Made by a program: the position numbers and the translations under genes. 35,733 nucleotides of DNA from Acidobacteriota bacterium (GTDB lineage: Bacteria > Acidobacteriota > Terriglobia > Terriglobales > Acidobacteriaceae), in NCBI GenBank assembly GCA_003225555.1, contig QIAM01000074.1, forward strand, positions 1 through 35,733, given 5' to 3'. Positions 15,085 through 22,824 of the stretch are shown here, piece by piece. A model generated the notes under the pieces. The model did no database searches and was not told the DNA's origin. It saw only the letters and a list, made by a program, of their open reading frames with translations. Position 1 is the stretch's first letter; each line of letters begins with the position of its first letter.

Positions 15085-15207
15085 CACCACGGAGGCACGG
15101 AAGCACGGAGAACAGCAAGACACGGGTTGGACTGATGTTGCATCACGCGATCGTACGTTTCTCACGCTAAGATCCTGCATTTCTTTTTTCTCGGTGTCTC
15201 TGTGGTG
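15085..15207. repeat. CACCACGGAG-type inverted repeat between aroF and tyrA
   Basis: CACCACGGAGGCACGGAAGC begins at 15085; TTCTCGGTGTCTCTGTGGTG ends at 15207 as its imperfect complement. The interior shows no gene. A related element with CACCACGGA at 16091 follows tyrA. Confidence 0.65.
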
Positions 15208-15220
15208 TGAGTTGTGATCT

Positions 15221-16087
15221 ATGCCCATTCGCCAAATCACGATTATCGGCACCGGCCTGATCGGCGGCTCGCTGGCGCTGGCGCTAAAGAAGAAGCGGTT
15301 TGCCGGACGCATTGTGGGATGCGACCGCGAATCCGTATTAGACCGTGCGCGCAAGCGGGGCGCGATCGACGATGGCTCTTCGAATCCCGGCGACGCGGTG
15401 CGTGGCAGCCAGCTGGTAGTGCTCGCCACTCCGGTACTGGCGATCGTCGACTTGATCGAACGCGTGGGCCCGGTGCTTCCCGCGAATGCACTGTTGACCG
15501 ATGTGGGCAGCACAAAAGCGGCGGTGGCTGAGCGCTCCGTGAAAGTTTTTGGCAAGAAGGCGCGGCAGCGTTTTCTGGCGGGACATCCCATGGCTGGAAA
15601 AGAATTGAGTGGCGTCGATTACGCGGATGCCGACTTATTTCAAAATGCGGTCTGGTTCCTGACGCCGCTGCCGGGGCAGAACCTGCACGAGGGGCTGTTC
15701 GCCGAATTCGCCGGTTGGATTGACCAGATCGGCGCGCACATTGCGATGCTGCCTCCCGATGAGCATGACCGGCTTTGCGCCTGGATCAGCCACCTGCCGC
15801 AGATGATCTCGACCGCGCTGGCGGCTGCGCTGGTCGAGGAATTTGGTGAAGACGCCCCGCTACTCCCCACCGGCGGGCGCGCCCTGCGGGAGATGACTCG
15901 CATCTCGGCCAGCCCATATTCCATGTGGCGGGACGTCGCCATCAGCAACAAGAAGAATCTGGAAGACGCGCTGTTGAAACTGGAGCAGCGGCTGGCGCAT
16001 ATCCGGGAAAATCTCGGCACGCGGCAACTGGCGCAAGAGTTTGAACAGGCACATCTGCTGAAGAAGCTGCCAACAAAGAAAAACTAG
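15221..16087 (+). CDS. tyrA: Prephenate dehydrogenase
   Basis: A 288-residue TyrA oxidatively decarboxylating prephenate to 4-hydroxyphenylpyruvate. The Rossmann motif ITIIGTGLIGGSLALAL (G10, G12, G15) is followed by D35 at the end of strand 2, suggesting NAD over NADP. The substrate domain shows DVGSTK (94-99), AGHPMAGKE (H122), DEHDRLCAWISHLPQ (H182, H191) and the R227 region. No ACT domain follows, so feedback control would have to act elsewhere. It is the last gene of the trp-aro cluster. Confidence 0.95.
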   Translation: MPIRQITIIGTGLIGGSLALALKKKRFAGRIVGCDRESVLDRARKRGAIDDGSSNPGDAVRGSQLVVLATPVLAIVDLIERVGPVLPANALLTDVGSTKAAVAERSVKVFGKKARQRFLAGHPMAGKELSGVDYADADLFQNAVWFLTPLPGQNLHEGLFAEFAGWIDQIGAHIAMLPPDEHDRLCAWISHLPQMISTALAAALVEEFGEDAPLLPTGGRALREMTRISASPYSMWRDVAISNKKNLEDALLKLEQRLAHIRENLGTRQLAQEFEQAHLLKKLPTKKN

Positions 16088-16524
16088 CTCACCACGGAGA
16101 CATCCCTTCGGCTCCGCTCAGGGCAGGCTTCGACACGGAGAAGAAGGGAAACCGTAGCCCAAAGTCGCCGGGATTTTTCATCCAACAATCAAGAACGACC
16201 GACGTTTCTCCGTTGCGGAGCCTGCCCTGAGTGCGCATGGGCCTTTGGTCCACCAAAGGAAATGAAACACCTGAAGCCCGGCCTTCGGCAGAGTAAGGTT
16301 CGTACCAGGGCATGGCTTGAGCCGTGCCGGACTGGCGCGGGTTCTGATGCGCCTTCAGGCGCTGGCAGGGGCTGAAGCCCATTCAGTTTCGCATCAGTTG
16401 GCACGGCTGAAGCCCTGCCCTGATACGAAGCCCTGTGGATAAGTCAACGCTCACAAGTGGAGTTTCGACAGAGCGGGGCCGAAGGGTGTTTCCGTGGTGA
16501 ATTTCATTTAGAATCCCTTGCGCG
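16088..16524. other. 437-bp intergenic region, repeat-filled
   Basis: No gene is seen. CACCACGGA (16091-16099) and TCCGTGGTG (16491-16499) form outer 9-bp inverted ends. Inside lie a TIR-bounded element (16301-16427) and pieces of CTTCGGCTCCGCTCAGGGC-type repeats (also as GCCTGCCCTGAG, 16220-16231). The CoA-transferase start follows without an obvious promoter. Confidence 0.6.
16301..16427. repeat. 127-bp element with 28-bp imperfect terminal inverted repeats
   Basis: Left end 16301-16328 (CGTACCAGGGCATGGC...) and right end 16400-16427 (...CCCTGCCCTGATACG) are complementary at 25 of 28 positions. Internal hairpins include GGCGCGGGTT and GCGCCTTCAGGCGC, and GGGGCTGAAGCCC. It is a non-coding REP/BIME-like element of the CGGCTTCAGCCG family. 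Confidence 0.8.
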
Positions 16525-17232
16525 ATGAACAAAGTAGTAGCCAATGCCGATGAAGCCATCCGCGACGTCTTCGACGGCGCGACGATCATGATTGGCGGTT
16601 TCGGATTGTGCGGCATGCCGGCGAATCTGATTCGCGCGCTCGTCGGCAAAGGATCGAAGGACCTCACCACCATCAGCAACAACGTCGGCGTCGATGGCGT
16701 GGGCAACGGCCTGCTGCTGGCAGCCGGACAAATTCGCCATCACATCGGCACCTACGTCGGCGAGAACAAGCTGCTCGAAGAGATGGTGCTGAATGGAACC
16801 ATCAAGCTCGATCTCGTGCCTCAGGGAACTTTTTCCGAGCGCATCCGGGCCGGGGGCGCGGGTATTCCGGCATTTTTTACGCCGACCGGAGTGGGCACGG
16901 TAGTCGCCGAAGAAAAGGAAACGCGTGAGTTCGACGGCCGCACCTACGTGATGGAACGCGGACTGACCGCCGACTTCGCCTTCGTGAAGGCCTGGAAGGG
17001 CGATCGCCAAGGCAACCTCATCTACCGCAAGACGGCGCGAAATTTCAATCCTATGATGGCGACTGCGGCTAAGGTGACCATCGCCGAAGTCGAGCAGTTG
17101 GTCGACGTCGGGGAACTCGAAGCGGACCAGATTCATACGCCGAGCATTTACGTGAAACGCATTTTTCAGGGGGAGTTGTACGAGAAAAGGATCGAAAGAA
17201 GAACGGTGAGAAAAGTGGTCAGTGGCCAGTGA
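16525..17232 (+). CDS. scoA: 3-oxoacid CoA-transferase, subunit A
   Basis: 235 residues, family I CoA-transferase alpha subunit (ScoA/AtoD type). It transfers CoA between succinyl- or acetyl-CoA and a 3-oxoacid such as acetoacetate. Visible motifs are the glycine-rich IMIGGFGLCGMPANLI near residues 21-37, GTFSERIRAGGAGIPAFFTPTGVGT, and NLIYRKTARNFNP. The C-terminal VVSGQ and stop codon are encoded by the first copy of a GTGGTCAGTGGCCAGTGA repeat, so the tail is repeat-derived. The partner subunit follows after 78 bp. Confidence 0.93.
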   Translation: MNKVVANADEAIRDVFDGATIMIGGFGLCGMPANLIRALVGKGSKDLTTISNNVGVDGVGNGLLLAAGQIRHHIGTYVGENKLLEEMVLNGTIKLDLVPQGTFSERIRAGGAGIPAFFTPTGVGTVVAEEKETREFDGRTYVMERGLTADFAFVKAWKGDRQGNLIYRKTARNFNPMMATAAKVTIAEVEQLVDVGELEADQIHTPSIYVKRIFQGELYEKRIERRTVRKVVSGQ

Positions 17233-17300
17233 TCAGTGGCCAGCAGATCTCCGATGAACCGGATCTTACTGACCACTGACCACTGGCCACTGACCACTAA
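17215..17300. repeat. GGCCAGTGGTCA-type inverted repeat across the scoA stop
   Basis: GTGGTCAGTGGCCAGTGATC (17215-17234) and further copies face CTGACCACTGACCACTGGCC and CACTGACCAC (about 17270-17298). The arms pair into a long hairpin between the two CoA-transferase genes. The same motif recurs at 22660-22769. Confidence 0.85.
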
Positions 17301-17310
17301 GCTTTCAACA

Positions 17311-17994
17311 ATGAGCGCCATTGCAAAACCCGCCAAAGACATCGACAAGCGCGAGCGCATCGTAAAACGCATCGCGCGCGAACTGCAGGACGGATTCTAC
17401 GTGAACCTCGGCATCGGCATGCCGACGCTCATCGCCAATCACGTGCCGCCGGGCATTGAAGTCATTCTCCAGTCCGAGAATGGCATGCTGGGCATCGGGC
17501 CCTATCCCATCGAAGGAGAGGAAGATCCCGACCTGATCAATGCAGGCAAGGAGACGGTCAGCGAGATGCCCGGCACCTCATATTTTTCGAGTGCCGACTC
17601 ATTCGCCATGATTCGCGGCGGGCACATCGATCTGAGCGTCCTCGGCGCGATGGAAGTGGATGAATCCGGCAGCCTCGCCAACTGGATGATCCCCGGGAAA
17701 ATGGTAAAGGGCATGGGCGGAGCCATGGACCTGGTCGCAGGTGCACGCCGCGTCGTGGTCGCCATGGAGCACACCACGCGCGAAGGCGCTCCTAAGATTT
17801 TGAAGAAGTGCACGCTGCCCCTGACGGGCGTGAAAGTTGTGGACACAATCGTGACCGAGTTGGCCTACATCCGCGTCACGAATAAAGGTCTGGTCCTCGA
17901 AGAAATCGCGCCGGGAATAAGCGCCGAGGAGGTACAGCGAGCCACCGAAGCGAAGCTGCTGGTAAGCCCAAACCTGAGGACAATGGAAAGTTGA
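17311..17994 (+). CDS. scoB: 3-oxoacid CoA-transferase, subunit B
   Basis: 227 residues from the ATG at 17311; an upstream ATG in frame reads through the intergenic repeat and is rejected. Beta subunit of the same enzyme, carrying the catalytic glutamate E56 in [11 protein letters not shown], which forms the CoA-thioester intermediate. Other motifs are [54 protein letters not shown] and [22 protein letters not shown]. Together with subunit A it allows use of acetoacetate or related acids as carbon sources. It converges with the sensor kinase gene, 22 bp apart. Confidence 0.95.
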   Translation: MSAIAKPAKDIDKRERIVKRIARELQDGFYVNLGIGMPTLIANHVPPGIEVILQSENGMLGIGPYPIEGEEDPDLINAGKETVSEMPGTSYFSSADSFAMIRGGHIDLSVLGAMEVDESGSLANWMIPGKMVKGMGGAMDLVAGARRVVVAMEHTTREGAPKILKKCTLPLTGVKVVDTIVTELAYIRVTNKGLVLEEIAPGISAEEVQRATEAKLLVSPNLRTMES

Positions 17995-18016
17995 AGCCGC
18001 CGGGGCTGGCGCACCA

Positions 18017-19609
18017 TCAGGCAGCTTGTTCCTTTTCAAGCAGCGGAATAGTCGCCTCTACCTGCGCTCCCGGTTCGGCCTGCGAGATGATCAGCGTTCC
18101 CCCGAATTGCTTCACTCTTTCTCGCATCCCGCCAATCCCAACCCCGAATGATTTGGACAGCCCCTTCGCCACGTGTGCGGGCAGCCCCTTGCCGTAATCG
18201 CGCACTCGAACCACGATCGAGTCCGAATGCTTCTCGATCTCAACGCGGGCCTGATTGCTGCCAGAGTGACGGTACACGTTGGTCAGTGATTCCTGAACGA
18301 TGCGGAAGACGGTGGTTTCAATTTCAATCGGCAGCCGTTGAAAGCCTAAGCCTGCAGTCTCCAGATCGATTTTGATGCCGCTGCGTTGAGCCAGTCCGTC
18401 CACGTACCAGCGCAGAGCCGCGAACAGCCCTGCTTCGTCCAGCAGCGGGGGATGCAGCAGGTAGGAGAGATTCCGCACACTCTGGATTGCCCGTTCCGCC
18501 AGCGCGACCGCTTCGGAGCGCGCGTTCTTCTCGAGCGGCTTGTCGCTCCTGGCTTCCAAAAGCATCTTCAGGCCCGCCAATTCCTGACCCAGCTCGTCGT
18601 GCAGTTCGCGGGCCACGCGGCGCCGCTCCTCATCCTGCACCCGCAGCAGCTCTGCTGAAAGTTTCTGCAACTCCACGCTGTGCAGCTCGACTGCCCGCCT
18701 GGATTCGTCCAGCTGATCTATTTTGCTTCTGAGCTCTGTGTTCAGTTTTTCAATCTGCTCGTCCCGTTTTCTTCGCTCACTCATGTCGTGAGTGACCTTC
18801 GAAAAACCGTAAAGGTGGCCACTGCCGTCACGCAGTGCGGTGAGCACAATGCTGGCCCAGAACCTTGAGCCGTCCTTTCGCACACCCCAGGTTTCATTCA
18901 CGAAGCTGCCTTGCGCGGTTGCGATTTGAAGTTCGCGAGCCGGCCGGTCGTCCGTTTTGGCCTCCTTCGGATAGAACACGGAAAAATGTTTGCCAAGGAT
19001 TTCGTCAGCCGCATACCCATTGATGGCCTGAGCGCCTGCGTTCCACGTGACCACATGGCCATCGGGATCGAGCATGAAAATGGCGTAGTCCTTTATCCCC
19101 GACACCAGCAGCCGAGACTTCTCTTCGCTGGCGCGGAGGCGCATCTCGGTCGCTTTGTGCTCCGACAAGTCGCGCGTAACTTTTGCGAATCCCTGCAGAA
19201 TCCCGTCGCGATAGAGCGGCGTAATGGTGACGCTGGCCCAGAAACGGCTGCCGTCCTTGCGGATGCGCCATCCTTCCTCTTCAAATCGTCCTTCCCGGAT
19301 CGCAATCTTTAATTCCTGATACGGCTTGCGAGCCGCAATAGCGTCAGGGGGATAAAAAATCGAGAAGTGCTGTCCCAGAATGTCGTCGATGCTGTAGCCC
19401 TTGATGCGCTCCGCCCCGGCATTCCACGAGGAGACCCGGCCCTCCGGGTCGAGAAGGAAGATGGCGTAGTCTTTTACGCTTTGGACGAGGAGTTGAAAGA
19501 TCCGGTCGCTGTGCGTGGCGTCTTCCGCTGCCAGCTTGCCTGCCAGTTCAGTCGGTCCCCCGACGGAGCCTTGTACTTCGTCTGTCTTGGGTGCGCCACT
19601 AGCTCTCAT
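18017..19609 (-). CDS. PAS-PAS sensor histidine kinase (NarL/DesK-type, HisKA_3)
   Basis: 530 residues without transmembrane segments, so a cytoplasmic sensor. Two similar PAS/PAC modules (about 36-150 and 165-278) share DYAIF-LDP-G-V-WNAGA and GFAKVTRDLSEHK / GFSKVTHDMSERR, suggesting internal duplication. A coiled-coil linker (281-325) leads to the HisKA_3 dimerisation helix with phospho-acceptor H337 in RRRVARELHDELGQELAGL, then an HATPase with N444 (QESLTNVYRHS), D471 (RDYGKGLP) and GVGIGGMRERV. These kinases normally pair with LuxR-type response regulators; none is adjacent, so it is an orphan. The signal is unknown; the PAS domains lack obvious cofactor-binding cysteines. Confidence 0.93.
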   Translation of the reverse strand: MRASGAPKTDEVQGSVGGPTELAGKLAAEDATHSDRIFQLLVQSVKDYAIFLLDPEGRVSSWNAGAERIKGYSIDDILGQHFSIFYPPDAIAARKPYQELKIAIREGRFEEEGWRIRKDGSRFWASVTITPLYRDGILQGFAKVTRDLSEHKATEMRLRASEEKSRLLVSGIKDYAIFMLDPDGHVVTWNAGAQAINGYAADEILGKHFSVFYPKEAKTDDRPARELQIATAQGSFVNETWGVRKDGSRFWASIVLTALRDGSGHLYGFSKVTHDMSERRKRDEQIEKLNTELRSKIDQLDESRRAVELHSVELQKLSAELLRVQDEERRRVARELHDELGQELAGLKMLLEARSDKPLEKNARSEAVALAERAIQSVRNLSYLLHPPLLDEAGLFAALRWYVDGLAQRSGIKIDLETAGLGFQRLPIEIETTVFRIVQESLTNVYRHSGSNQARVEIEKHSDSIVVRVRDYGKGLPAHVAKGLSKSFGVGIGGMRERVKQFGGTLIISQAEPGAQVEATIPLLEKEQAA

Positions 19610-19950
19610 AGGAAATCATGCGAAACGTGGGTCTAAAAAACAAGCCCCTAGGGGGTACGAGTGCAGTTTGAATTTCCACAGGGTAGCGCCGCGCTCCGGT
19701 CTGTGGGGAACTAACGGGTCGGGCACATGCCTACATGAATATCCGCGAAAATAGCTTTCGTCGGTGCTTGCTCCCAGAACACACTGATTGGCCGAATTGC
19801 TGGCACATTGATCGTTCATCGAAATGGAGATAGATTTCAAACTGTACAACCGTTCGCTACCGCACAATAGAATCGACTGCTTGCGAAAGCATCGGATTCG
19901 TACTACATTTTCCGCGCCAGCCCTTTCCCCAAGCAGGTGGGAGGTGGAGC
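19610..19950. other. Divergent intergenic region between sensor kinase and small protein
   Basis: 341 bp without a gene. A perfect 10-bp palindrome CCCCTAGGGG lies near 19646-19655, about 40 bases upstream of the kinase start, where it could be an operator. GTGCAGTTTGAATTT (19661-19675) is repeated in inverted orientation at 20126-20140. The region is AT-richer than the flanking coding DNA. Confidence 0.5.
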
Positions 19951-20127
19951 GTGCAAAACCAAGACAAAGAACGCTGGCTAGAACTCTGTGAACAAGCCGC
20001 AGAAGAGCAGAACGCTGAAAGATTGCTCGTGCTCGTTCAGGAGATCAATCGTCTTTTGGAACAGAAACATGAGAGACTAGAGCCGCGTGATCGTCGCAAT
20101 CCCCCTGCCATTCCTACTAATGTTTAA
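19951..20127 (+). CDS. Small acidobacterial-type helical protein (paralogue of 5507-5731)
   Basis: 58 residues from a GTG preceded by GGGAGGTGGAG, a strong ribosome binding site. The sequence starts QNQDKERWLELCEQAAEEQN and continues as the leucine-rich helix AERLLVLVQEINRLLEQKHE, then a short polar tail. It matches the N-terminal half of the protein at 5507 (C-x-Q-A, then L-L-V-L-V). The single cysteine and the amphipathic pattern suggest a small helical hairpin or coiled coil. Small proteins like this are, to my knowledge, frequent in acidobacteria; the function is unknown. Confidence 0.7.
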   Translation: MQNQDKERWLELCEQAAEEQNAERLLVLVQEINRLLEQKHERLEPRDRRNPPAIPTNV

Positions 20128-20201
20128 ATTCAAACTGCACCACTTCCAAATTAGGCGGGATGCCGCGCCGATTCGTCAATAGGGCCCTTGCCGTACGTTT
20201 C

Positions 20202-20402
20202 TTAGAGTCGAAAGGGTGCGGCTAGCAGACGAAAAGGCAGCGTGATGGCGAGGTAGATGATCTCCAGCACTCCGTGCACGGCGAAGCCGAGAACACGAAA
20301 CGGCAACAGCAGCAGCCAGATGAATGGGTAAGCGATGAGCGTCAACAGAGCCAGCGGCCAGCACAGCACGAAAAGAATGCACCACAGGAGGAAGGTAAAC
20401 AT
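20202..20402 (-). CDS. Small hydrophobic membrane protein
   Basis: 66 residues, nearly all hydrophobic, with two membrane segments (about 1-34 and 38-62; FTFLLWCILFVLCWPLALL then LGFAVHGVLEIIYLAITLPF) and terminal repeats of LPFR / APFRL. GGAGG lies 7 bases before the ATG, which supports translation. No family is recognised. Confidence 0.6.
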   Translation of the reverse strand: MFTFLLWCILFVLCWPLALLTLIAYPFIWLLLLPFRVLGFAVHGVLEIIYLAITLPFRLLAAPFRL

Positions 20403-20755
20403 GGCGAGACCTCCGTATCTTCCGGGTTAAGGATACGACGTCCTCACGGTGAAAGTTCCCCCCCCGAGATTCAAGATTCCAGATGGGCGCGAAGAGATTC
20501 GGCGGATGAGTGAAACAAAGATCCGGGCTTTACAGTTTGCCGAAGAACGCCGACTTGGGTGGCGCAGCGTTTTCAACGCTGCGATAACGGCAAGCTTTGA
20601 GCAGCTATTTAGCCGCGAAGCGGCGAAAGAACGCAGCCCACGGCTTCAGCCGTGGGGAAGGAGAGCAGACGGGCAAGCCCCGCGCATCCAGCCGAAGCAA
20701 GCTGGCCGAGCCCCGCTCGGCACGACCGGGTCAGAGACCCGGTCCCACAAGACAA
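20403..20755. repeat. Cluster of palindromic hairpins upstream of mtnA's 3' end
   Basis: A 353-bp gene-free gap. At least four different hairpins follow one another from 20560 to 20750: CGCAGCG-TTTTCAA-CGCTGCG, CCCACGGCT-TC-AGCCGTGGG (20638-20657), GCCGAGC-CCC-GCTCGGC and ACCGGGTC-AGA-GACCCGGT. The last may act as the mtnA terminator. The first 120 bp contain nothing recognisable beyond a run of eight C. Confidence 0.7.
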
Positions 20756-21811
20756 CTAAACTCCGACCTTTGCTTCCGTGCCAGCCAGTTTGCGCAGCGA
20801 TTCTTCATACGGCGCACGCGCAATGCCCTTCTCGGTAACGATGGCCGCCACGTACTTTGCCGGCGTCACGTCGAAAGCCGGATTCTCAATCTCCACCCCG
20901 TCGGGAACCATCTGCTTGCCGGCGATGTGGCTGACTTCTTTTGCATTGCGCTGCTCGATGGGAATCTTGCTGCCGTCTGGCGTTGCGAGGTCAACCGTCG
21001 AGATCGGCGCGGCCACATAGAACGGAATGCCGTGTTCCTTGGCGAGGACGGCGACGGTGTAGGTTCCAATCTTGTTGGCGACGTCACCGTTGGCGGCGAT
21101 GCGGTCGGCTCCGACCACGATGGCACCAATCTTGCCTTGCTTCATCATGGCCCCGGCCACGTTGTCCGAAATCACCGTGGTCGGGATGCCGTCTTTCATC
21201 AGTTCCCACGCAGTGAGCCGCGAGCCTTGCAGGAAGGGGCGCGTTTCGTCCGCGTAAACGTGAATCTTCTTGCCTTGCTCGACCGCCGCCCGGATCACGC
21301 CCAGCGCGGTGCCATATCCCGCGGTGGCGAGCGCGCCCGCATTGCAGTGGGTAAGCACTCCGCCCTCGGAAGGCATGAGAGTGGCGCCATGGCGTCCCAT
21401 GGCCTGGTTGGCGGCAATATCCTCGGCGTGCATGTGCTGCGCTTCTTCGATCAGCGTCTGCTTGATTTGTGGGATCGGGCGAATGCGGATGCGCTCAAAC
21501 TTCTCCTGCATGCGGCGGATCGCCCAGAAAAGATTTACAGCCGTGGGCCGCGTCTTGCTGATTACATCGCAAGCCTGATCGAAGTCACGCTTGAGATCGC
21601 CAGCGGATTCGGCCTGCGAATTTTTCACAGCCAGCGCAATGCCCATTGCCGCGGCCACGCCGATGGCGGGCGCTCCACGCACGACCATGGTGCGAATGAC
21701 GTCGGCGACCTGCTCATGCGTCGTGCAGGTAACGTAGGTCTCTTCCGTAGGCAGCTTCGTCTGATCAATGAAGCGTACGCCCCGGTCAGTCCATTCGAGG
21801 GTTTGAATCAT
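20756..21811 (-). CDS. mtnA: Methylthioribose-1-phosphate isomerase
   Basis: A 351-residue member of the eIF2B-alpha/MtnA family, isomerising MTR-1-P to methylthioribulose-1-P in methionine salvage. Catalytic C156 in [19 protein letters not shown] and D236 in [20 protein letters not shown] correspond to C160 and D240 of the Bacillus enzyme; [13 protein letters not shown] near residue 45 and [11 protein letters not shown] near 186 are further signatures. Length is normal. Other salvage genes are absent here. pyrE lies upstream on the same strand after a 144-bp repeat-containing gap. Confidence 0.96.
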   Translation of the reverse strand: MIQTLEWTDRGVRFIDQTKLPTEETYVTCTTHEQVADVIRTMVVRGAPAIGVAAAMGIALAVKNSQAESAGDLKRDFDQACDVISKTRPTAVNLFWAIRRMQEKFERIRIRPIPQIKQTLIEEAQHMHAEDIAANQAMGRHGATLMPSEGGVLTHCNAGALATAGYGTALGVIRAAVEQGKKIHVYADETRPFLQGSRLTAWELMKDGIPTTVISDNVAGAMMKQGKIGAIVVGADRIAANGDVANKIGTYTVAVLAKEHGIPFYVAAPISTVDLATPDGSKIPIEQRNAKEVSHIAGKQMVPDGVEIENPAFDVTPAKYVAAIVTEKGIARAPYEESLRKLAGTEAKVGV

Positions 21812-21849
21812 AAGTGAGTCTTGTCGCCACAGGGCTCATTTTTCATAAA

Positions 21850-21930
21850 CCGTTTTGAAAGGACACGGCTTCCAGCCGTGCCGCCAGGGCTGTCAAGAAA
21901 TCAGGGCTTCAGCCCCTGAGGTCGACGGCG
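21850..21930. repeat. CGGCTTCAGCC-type repeat between pyrE and mtnA
   Basis: GTTTTGAAAGGACACGGCTT followed by CCAGCCGTGCC and CAGGGCTTCAGCCCCTGAGG repeats the core of the element at 1700-1780 (GTTTTGAAAGGGCGCGGCTT ... GGCTTCAGCCGCTGAGG). Both hairpins occur in the same order. It contains no gene. Confidence 0.7.
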
Positions 21931-21955
21931 TTCATGAAACACACGCCACCCGCAG

Positions 21956-22636
21956 TCACACTTTGTGCGCCAGACAACGCGTGCGCGGATTGTTCGTGAC
22001 TGCCGGGCGTCCGCAGACCTCGCAGCAGGCAGCCACAGCAAACACGTCAGTTGCCGTGTCGTCATTCTGCAGGATGTGCTCCGCCCGCACATCGCTCGCC
22101 GTAAAGATCGAAACGAACGGAGCCGGAGCTGCCGCCTTCTCCACGTTTGGACGGCCCTTGGCCTCTTCCCGCTCGACCAGACACGTCACGCCGACGATTG
22201 CGAATCCAAATTCGCGCGCCGCTTCAATGGCCTGCACGGTCGAGCCGCCGGTGGTGCAAACGTCATCGACGATCACCACCCGCGCGCCCTTCTCGCGGAA
22301 GCCTTCGATGCGCTGTCCTGTCCCATGCTGCTTCTCCGCCTTGCGCACCAGGAATCCATGCAGCTCGCCGCTTACTACCGAGACCGCAACCACGATGGGA
22401 TCAGCCCCCATGGTCAATCCGCCGATGGCGTGGGGCTTCCACCCGCGCTTGCGGATTTCCTCGACGAACACTTCACCTGTCAGCCGCGATCCCTTGGCAT
22501 CGAGCGTGGTCGTCCGGCAGTCAATGTAGTAGTCGCTGGTCGCACCTGAAGAGAGCTTGAACTCGCCTAATCGAAACGACTTGTCGGCAAGCAAGCGAAG
22601 CAGTTCTTTTCGCGCGCCCGAGTGCGGAGAAGACAT
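21956..22636 (-). CDS. pyrE: Orotate phosphoribosyltransferase with cysteine-rich C-terminal extension
   Basis: 226 residues. The core converts orotate and PRPP to OMP. The PRPP-binding motif is VVIVDDVCTTGGST (120-133); the catalytic flexible loop RKAEKQHGTGQRIEG is at 98-112 and FKLSSGATSDYYIDCR at 26-41. After the normal core end near residue 190 comes an extension with C204, C205, C208, C221 and H224 (CCEVCGRPAV then TRCLAHKV), which looks like a small zinc-binding knuckle. The ATG at 22636 sits 7 bases beyond a weak GAGA. Transcription with mtnA downstream is possible. Confidence 0.95.
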   Translation of the reverse strand: MSSPHSGARKELLRLLADKSFRLGEFKLSSGATSDYYIDCRTTTLDAKGSRLTGEVFVEEIRKRGWKPHAIGGLTMGADPIVVAVSVVSGELHGFLVRKAEKQHGTGQRIEGFREKGARVVIVDDVCTTGGSTVQAIEAAREFGFAIVGVTCLVEREEAKGRPNVEKAAAPAPFVSIFTASDVRAEHILQNDDTATDVFAVAACCEVCGRPAVTNNPRTRCLAHKV

Positions 22637-22659
22637 GAAATTCTACGATAGCACGGAGA

Positions 22660-22769
22660 GGCAGTGGTCGGTGGCCAGTGGTCAGTGACCAGTGACCCAC
22701 GCCGGCCCCCGTCTGCCATCAGTCTCCGCCTGAGCCTTGGCCATCGATTACTGGCCTCTGACCACTGCC
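22660..22769. repeat. GGCAGTGGTC-type inverted repeat upstream of pyrE
   Basis: 22660-22679 and 22750-22769 are complementary at 18 of 20 positions (GGCAGTGGTC ... GACCACTGCC). The spacer carries further GGTCAGTGACCAGTGACC copies, the motif seen between scoA and scoB. It lies in the divergent gap between pyrE and the propeller protein gene. Confidence 0.8.
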
Positions 22770-22824
22770 CTCCCCGTGATAACCTGAATATTCTCGCCAC
22801 CACAATGCTTCGAGGTATGGAAAA

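Noticed and set aside
20597..21817. 406-codon open frame opposite mtnA, longer than mtnA itself
   Set aside because: MtnA motifs with catalytic C and D are intact on the minus strand; the antisense frame has shadow composition (R/H/G-rich) and begins in a repeat cluster.
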